Of a DNA stretch of 57,865 bases, positions 54,518-57,865 are shown piece by piece. Every line of letters starts with the position of its first letter. The stretch's first letter is position 1. Below the pieces are notes generated by a model. The model worked only from the letters and a program-made list of their open reading frames with translations. It was not told the origin of the DNA and did no database searches. A program made the translations under genes and the position numbers. Source of the stretch: Deltaproteobacteria bacterium. Its GTDB lineage: Bacteria > Desulfobacterota > Desulfuromonadia > Geobacterales > Pseudopelobacteraceae. The DNA lies in assembly GCA_021781535.1 (NCBI GenBank), contig JAJXWO010000025.1, forward strand, positions 1 through 57,865. The letters are read 5' to 3'.

Positions 54518-55387
54518 CTATCTCATTTTCACACTTTTTGCAAAGCGGTCATGCTCCCGCGCCAACGATGAATAACCGGGGTATTTCTGCAACTGAGCCT
54601 GAAGCCGCGCAATGCGCTCGTTAAGCGGCGGATGGGTCGTGAACCACGATCCTTTCTTGTCTTTGCTGGTCGCTTCCACCTTCTGCAACTTTTCCAAAAC
54701 CCTGATCATTGCAGAGGGATCATAGCCGGTACGATAGGTCGTCTCCATCGCTGCCTGATCAGCCTCGAACTCCATGTTTTTATCAAGTCCCTTGTCAAAC
54801 AAGACTGCCTGCATATCGCCTATGGCCGAGGCAAACACCTTTCCTTTGCTCCCTCCGACGCTTGCTGCCGTGATTGTCCCGACACCCTGGAAAAACTGGG
54901 CGCGCTGAGTGCTCTTCAACGCGTGTTTTGCCGCTACGTGCCCGACTTCATGCGCCAGCACGGCCGCCAGTTCAGACTCATCGTCCAGAATGGAGACCAG
55001 TGCGCGACTGACAAAAATGACTCCTCCCGGAACGGCAAAGGCATTCTGCACCGGACTGTCCAGTACCGCAAACTGATACGGGATAGTCGTACGCTTGCTG
55101 TTGTCGGCAACCGCGTTCCCCACCAGATTGACATACCTCTGCAGCGCTTCATTTTTTACCGGATTCCCAAAGCGTTGCAGCCCTTCGAGAGCCAGACTTT
55201 CACCAATGATGCGCTCGGTTTTATAATCGATCTCCTTTGAGCTTGATAAGAGCTGAGCTGCCCCGGAAAATATTTTATTCTCTTTTGAGTCCGGCTTGAC
55301 AACCTTTTGCAGCGTATCAAAAAAACTGGCGGAAGCAGCTGAAGCGGTCAGGGATACAAGCAGTGCCGCAATAAATAGGTATCTCAT
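54518..55387 (-). CDS. M48 family metalloprotease (exported)
   Basis: 289 residues with a signal peptide (MRYLFIAALLVSLTASAASA). The zinc site HEVGH is at residues 146-150 with the third ligand in NMEFEADQAAM, and FTTHPPLNERI near the end is characteristic. It resembles the BepA/LoiP group of periplasmic quality-control proteases, without the C-terminal TPR of BepA. The ATG overlaps the stop of the SH3 gene upstream by four bases, so they form one unit. Confidence 0.9.
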   Translation of the reverse strand: MRYLFIAALLVSLTASAASASFFDTLQKVVKPDSKENKIFSGAAQLLSSSKEIDYKTERIIGESLALEGLQRFGNPVKNEALQRYVNLVGNAVADNSKRTTIPYQFAVLDSPVQNAFAVPGGVIFVSRALVSILDDESELAAVLAHEVGHVAAKHALKSTQRAQFFQGVGTITAASVGGSKGKVFASAIGDMQAVLFDKGLDKNMEFEADQAAMETTYRTGYDPSAMIRVLEKLQKVEATSKDKKGSWFTTHPPLNERIARLQAQLQKYPGYSSLAREHDRFAKSVKMR

Positions 55388-55914
55388 TTTCCACCTCCCT
55401 GAACCTGGGCATATTCGCCTATTTTCCCCTCTTTCAGAAACGCCTTCAGCTCCTTGGCGCTGACTTTTCGCGCCAGCACGCTATCAAGGGATTTTTTATA
55501 CACTTCCGGGGTGCCCCGATCTTTTGCGTACGCCGTCACCTCGGGAGAGAGACCGCGGATACTCCGGGCGCTGTCAGCCTTGGCCGTATTGATCTGGCTC
55601 TTCTGCATACTGCCGCCAAAAACCCCGCCGTCATCGCCGGACACTTCAGCCGCCGGTGGCGCATCGGAAACACGGCCTGCGTACACCCACCCTTCTTTAC
55701 CGACAGCCGTCCTGACTTTCAGCCAGCGACCTCCGGACTCGACAACCGTAACCTCGGTGCCGACCTGCACATCGGCGACACTTTCGGACGTTGCTGACGC
55801 CTCGGCTTTCAGCGCCGTCCCTTCACTGGATACCCAGCGCTTTTCTTCAGCCATTGCCAGAGAAGAGATCAGCAAGAGCATTAATGCGGCAACCATTCTG
55901 CGGGTAATTCTCAT
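55384..55914 (-). CDS. Exported bacterial SH3-domain protein
   Basis: 176 residues from the ATG at 55914 (AGGAGG six bases upstream; the adjacent ATG at 55917 is too close). Signal peptide RMVAALMLLLISSLAMA, then an SH3b domain at about residues 25-90 (GTALKAEASATSESVADVQVGTEVTVVESGGRWLKV), often a cell-wall or glycan-binding module. The rest is a helical region. Translationally coupled to the M48 protease. The protein pair suggests an envelope role. Confidence 0.8.
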   Translation of the reverse strand: MRITRRMVAALMLLLISSLAMAEEKRWVSSEGTALKAEASATSESVADVQVGTEVTVVESGGRWLKVRTAVGKEGWVYAGRVSDAPPAAEVSGDDGGVFGGSMQKSQINTAKADSARSIRGLSPEVTAYAKDRGTPEVYKKSLDSVLARKVSAKELKAFLKEGKIGEYAQVQGGGK

Positions 55915-56054
55915 CATGAACCTCCTTGTATGCATTGAGTTAAAGATATGCTGTCGAGTCGATATAAACCATCCAGAGGTGCGACTATACCTTGTGCACC
56001 ATCGACTGACAAACTGATTCTTGTTTCGTAGCCCGAAAGGCTGAACACGTAAGG

Positions 56055-57865
56055 CTATAAATAGTCTCCGGTGAGGACAAACGCCCCCCAATAACCGGGA
56101 TGCGGATAACGGTTTTTCACATGCTGCATGGCGCGGGTCAGACTCTCCGCCTTTCCGTGGCTGGTATATTCACGGTAAAACTGTTTCATCATGATCGCCG
56201 TCGAAACGTCACTCACCCGCCAGAGGCTCGACATCAACGAATGAGTCCCGGCAAAGATGAATGCCCGGTTCATCCCGACCACATCGTCGCCGCTCCGGAT
56301 ATCCCCCAACCCGGTCTGACAGGCGCTCAAGACAACCAGGTCGGCCCGGATGTCAAGCCCGAACACCTCTTCGGCCTGCAGCTTGCCGTCCGCTTTTGCA
56401 TCTTTCGTCAGACGGATGGCCGAAAAGAGCGGATTGACCGGATCAAACTCGCCATGGGACGCTATGTGAATAATACCGAATTCACTGATATGTTCCCGCA
56501 CCCAGCTTTCGGTGGCACGTTCGCGGGTCAGGGTCGTCACGTCCGGATAATTCCAGCGCAGGGTGCCGACTTCCCGCTCGGCGAAAGGAAGATCAAGAGA
56601 CGGATTGCCGAGATCGGGATTGCCGATGGCGAGAATGTGAAGCTTTTTCTCGGCATGCCGGCGCGCCAGTGTGTATTTCAGGACCGAAGCCGCCGGGAGA
56701 TAAAACAGCTTCTGCCGGTCAACCAGATAATCACGCCCGTCGTTCAGCGTCGCAAACGACAGATAATGAAGGCTGCCGTGCGGAATGATACCGACCGCGC
56801 GGAGCGGCCCGCTGCCAGCAAGCGGCTTTGCCACCAGCAGGTCATACAGTTCGCGCGACTGTTTTTCCAGCGGCTCGAGATTTTGCAACATGCGGCGGTA
56901 GGATGCTATTTTGGCTGCGAGCTCATGGGCCGGGATATTTTCTATTACCAGCGTTGCCCGGTCCCGGTCGATCTTCCAGCAGAGGAGCTGATCCGGCAAC
57001 TGATAGTACGAAAGGAGAACAACGCCCGGCTCAAGGAGTGAGCGAATGTCCTTGAGCGTTGTCGGGCTCACCTTCACAAGGGCAAGCAGTTCGGGGCGTT
57101 TGCGCTCAATATCAATCAGCAGGTCCTGATACTCACCCCGCAGTTTCTCAAGCGCCTGTGCATACCGGGCCCGCTCTTTCGGGTTCGTCGCCTGAACCGA
57201 CAGGCTTTCCTGCTCAAGCATCTGTTCCTTGAGGCGGTTCTGCCGGTCGTACAGCTCCTGATCCACCGATCCGGACAAAGACAACCGCTGGCGTCCAAGA
57301 ATGTCGATCAGGTTGCGGGAACGGGAACGCTCCGCCACGGCAAACGCCTCGTCACCCCGCTGCAGATCAACGAGCAGACTGACCAGCCCGGAGTAGACAT
57401 CCATCTTGTCGGCGAGGAAACCGTCTTTCAGCTGGTCCAGCTTTATCTCGGCGCGCAGCCCTTCAATCGTTTCCAGCGCCTGCTGATAGGAGGCAACCGC
57501 CGCTACCGTATTGCCCGCATTCTTCTGCAGCCGGGCGAGGCCGAACAGCGCCCGCCAGCGCACTTCACGCAGCAACAGCGCATCGGCGATGTCAAGCGCA
57601 CTCCGATAGCTCGCTTCGGCAGCAGCAAACTGCTTCAGTTCGGCTTCGGCATCGCCACGGGCGAGATGAATCTTGGCCAGATTGACCGTGTCGCCGATGG
57701 CAGAGGCCATGACGGCGGCCTCGGTGAACTGCTGCAGCGCGGCGGTCACATTGCCCATTTTCAAGCGGGTCTGCCCGATATTGCGCAGATCATAGGCCAT
57801 TGCCCAGCGGGAGCCAAGCGTGCGGTCGATGGCAAGCGCTTTTTCAAGCGTTTCCAGCGCCGTGG
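56055..57865 (-). CDS. TPR-CHAT protein (truncated at the window edge)
   Basis: 5' end is outside the window; the frame is open through 57865. The visible N-terminal part is a series of TPR-like repeats (for example LEKALAIDRTLG), then a coiled-coil stretch, then a CHAT (caspase-HetF-associated) peptidase domain in the last 300 residues. The predicted catalytic histidine is in HIASHGEF (codon at 56454-56456) and the cysteine in LSACQTGLGD (codon at 56319-56321). Related proteins are separase/caspase-like proteases; the target is unknown. It is 140 bases upstream of the SH3 and M48 genes on the same strand. Confidence 0.88.
   Translation of the reverse strand, partial: TALETLEKALAIDRTLGSRWAMAYDLRNIGQTRLKMGNVTAALQQFTEAAVMASAIGDTVNLAKIHLARGDAEAELKQFAAAEASYRSALDIADALLLREVRWRALFGLARLQKNAGNTVAAVASYQQALETIEGLRAEIKLDQLKDGFLADKMDVYSGLVSLLVDLQRGDEAFAVAERSRSRNLIDILGRQRLSLSGSVDQELYDRQNRLKEQMLEQESLSVQATNPKERARYAQALEKLRGEYQDLLIDIERKRPELLALVKVSPTTLKDIRSLLEPGVVLLSYYQLPDQLLCWKIDRDRATLVIENIPAHELAAKIASYRRMLQNLEPLEKQSRELYDLLVAKPLAGSGPLRAVGIIPHGSLHYLSFATLNDGRDYLVDRQKLFYLPAASVLKYTLARRHAEKKLHILAIGNPDLGNPSLDLPFAEREVGTLRWNYPDVTTLTRERATESWVREHISEFGIIHIASHGEFDPVNPLFSAIRLTKDAKADGKLQAEEVFGLDIRADLVVLSACQTGLGDIRSGDDVVGMNRAFIFAGTHSLMSSLWRVSDVSTAIMMKQFYREYTSHGKAESLTRAMQHVKNRYPHPGYWGAFVLTGDYL

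Noticed and set aside
1..57865. CRISPR array, insertion sequence, prophage or integrase
   Set aside because: No regularly spaced repeats, transposase or phage motifs were seen on either strand; the only repeats are the Fn3 copies and short motifs.
31312..57865. Link between the orphan Cas6-like gene and the TPR-CHAT gene as a type III-E-like system
   Set aside because: They are about 24 kb apart with many housekeeping genes between and no Cas7-11 or array; the similarity is only that both domain types occur in such systems.

Overview
The window looks like a chromosomal core segment from a member of the Geobacterales (Geobacter, Trichlorobacter or a relative). This is inferred from gene content and family-level resemblance, not from a search. 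Pointers are a frdCAB fumarate reductase/succinate dehydrogenase operon, AcnB, the rpsF-rpsR-DUF2232-rplI and ffh-rpsP-khpA-rimM-trmD-rplS operons, a secreted Cys/PGG-repeat protein, and GEMM-type dinucleotide riboswitches, one of them of the cGAMP-binding type best known from Geobacter. I found no insertion sequence, prophage, CRISPR array or rRNA operon.

Layout. 1-8.3 kb: two small genes and tRNA-Ala (minus strand), then glpK, a DMT-type transporter, pepF, DUF2721, a PLP aminotransferase and a DUF2156 protein. 8.3-10.7 kb: the S6/S18/L9 operon. 10.8-16.7 kb: a tightly overlapped operon with a kinase-like protein, a small membrane protein, an SLC5-like symporter fused to GAF and PP2C (SpoIIE) domains, a STAS antagonist and an RsbW-like ATPase, together a complete partner-switching module behind a transporter-like sensor. 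16.7-26 kb: a hydrogenase maturation protease, a ferritin-like protein, ettA, a DciA-like protein, DUF3343, the ffh...rplS operon and rnhB. 26-29 kb: a PilB/GspE-type ATPase broken by an apparent one-base frameshift, followed by an HDOD protein. 29-37 kb: mltG, an apgM-type phosphoglycerate mutase, a stand-alone Cas6-like RAMP protein, frdCAB preceded by an unreported 36-codon upstream ORF, and tgt. 37-44.5 kb: a lipoprotein plus a GGDEF protein with a serine at the base-selectivity position, carbonic anhydrase, tRNA-Leu, panE, a hybrid histidine kinase, and a c-di-GMP-I (GEMM-Ia type) riboswitch ahead of a ferritin-like gene. 44.5-51.7 kb: an Hsp70-like protein, small proteins, a five-domain fibronectin-III lipoprotein under a cGAMP-type GEMM-Ib riboswitch and two CRP-type operators, DUF502, and periplasmic thiol proteins. 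51.7-57.9 kb: acnB, an M48 protease, an SH3 protein and a truncated TPR-CHAT protein.

The most interesting signal is second-messenger signalling. One window carries a candidate Hypr (3',3'-cGAMP-making) GGDEF enzyme, a GEMM-Ib riboswitch with A at the ligand-contact position and a built-in terminator, and a second GEMM riboswitch of c-di-GMP type. The GEMM-Ib switch sits under a promoter whose CRP-like site is centred near -41.5, so the surface lipoprotein downstream appears to integrate a CRP-family signal and cGAMP.
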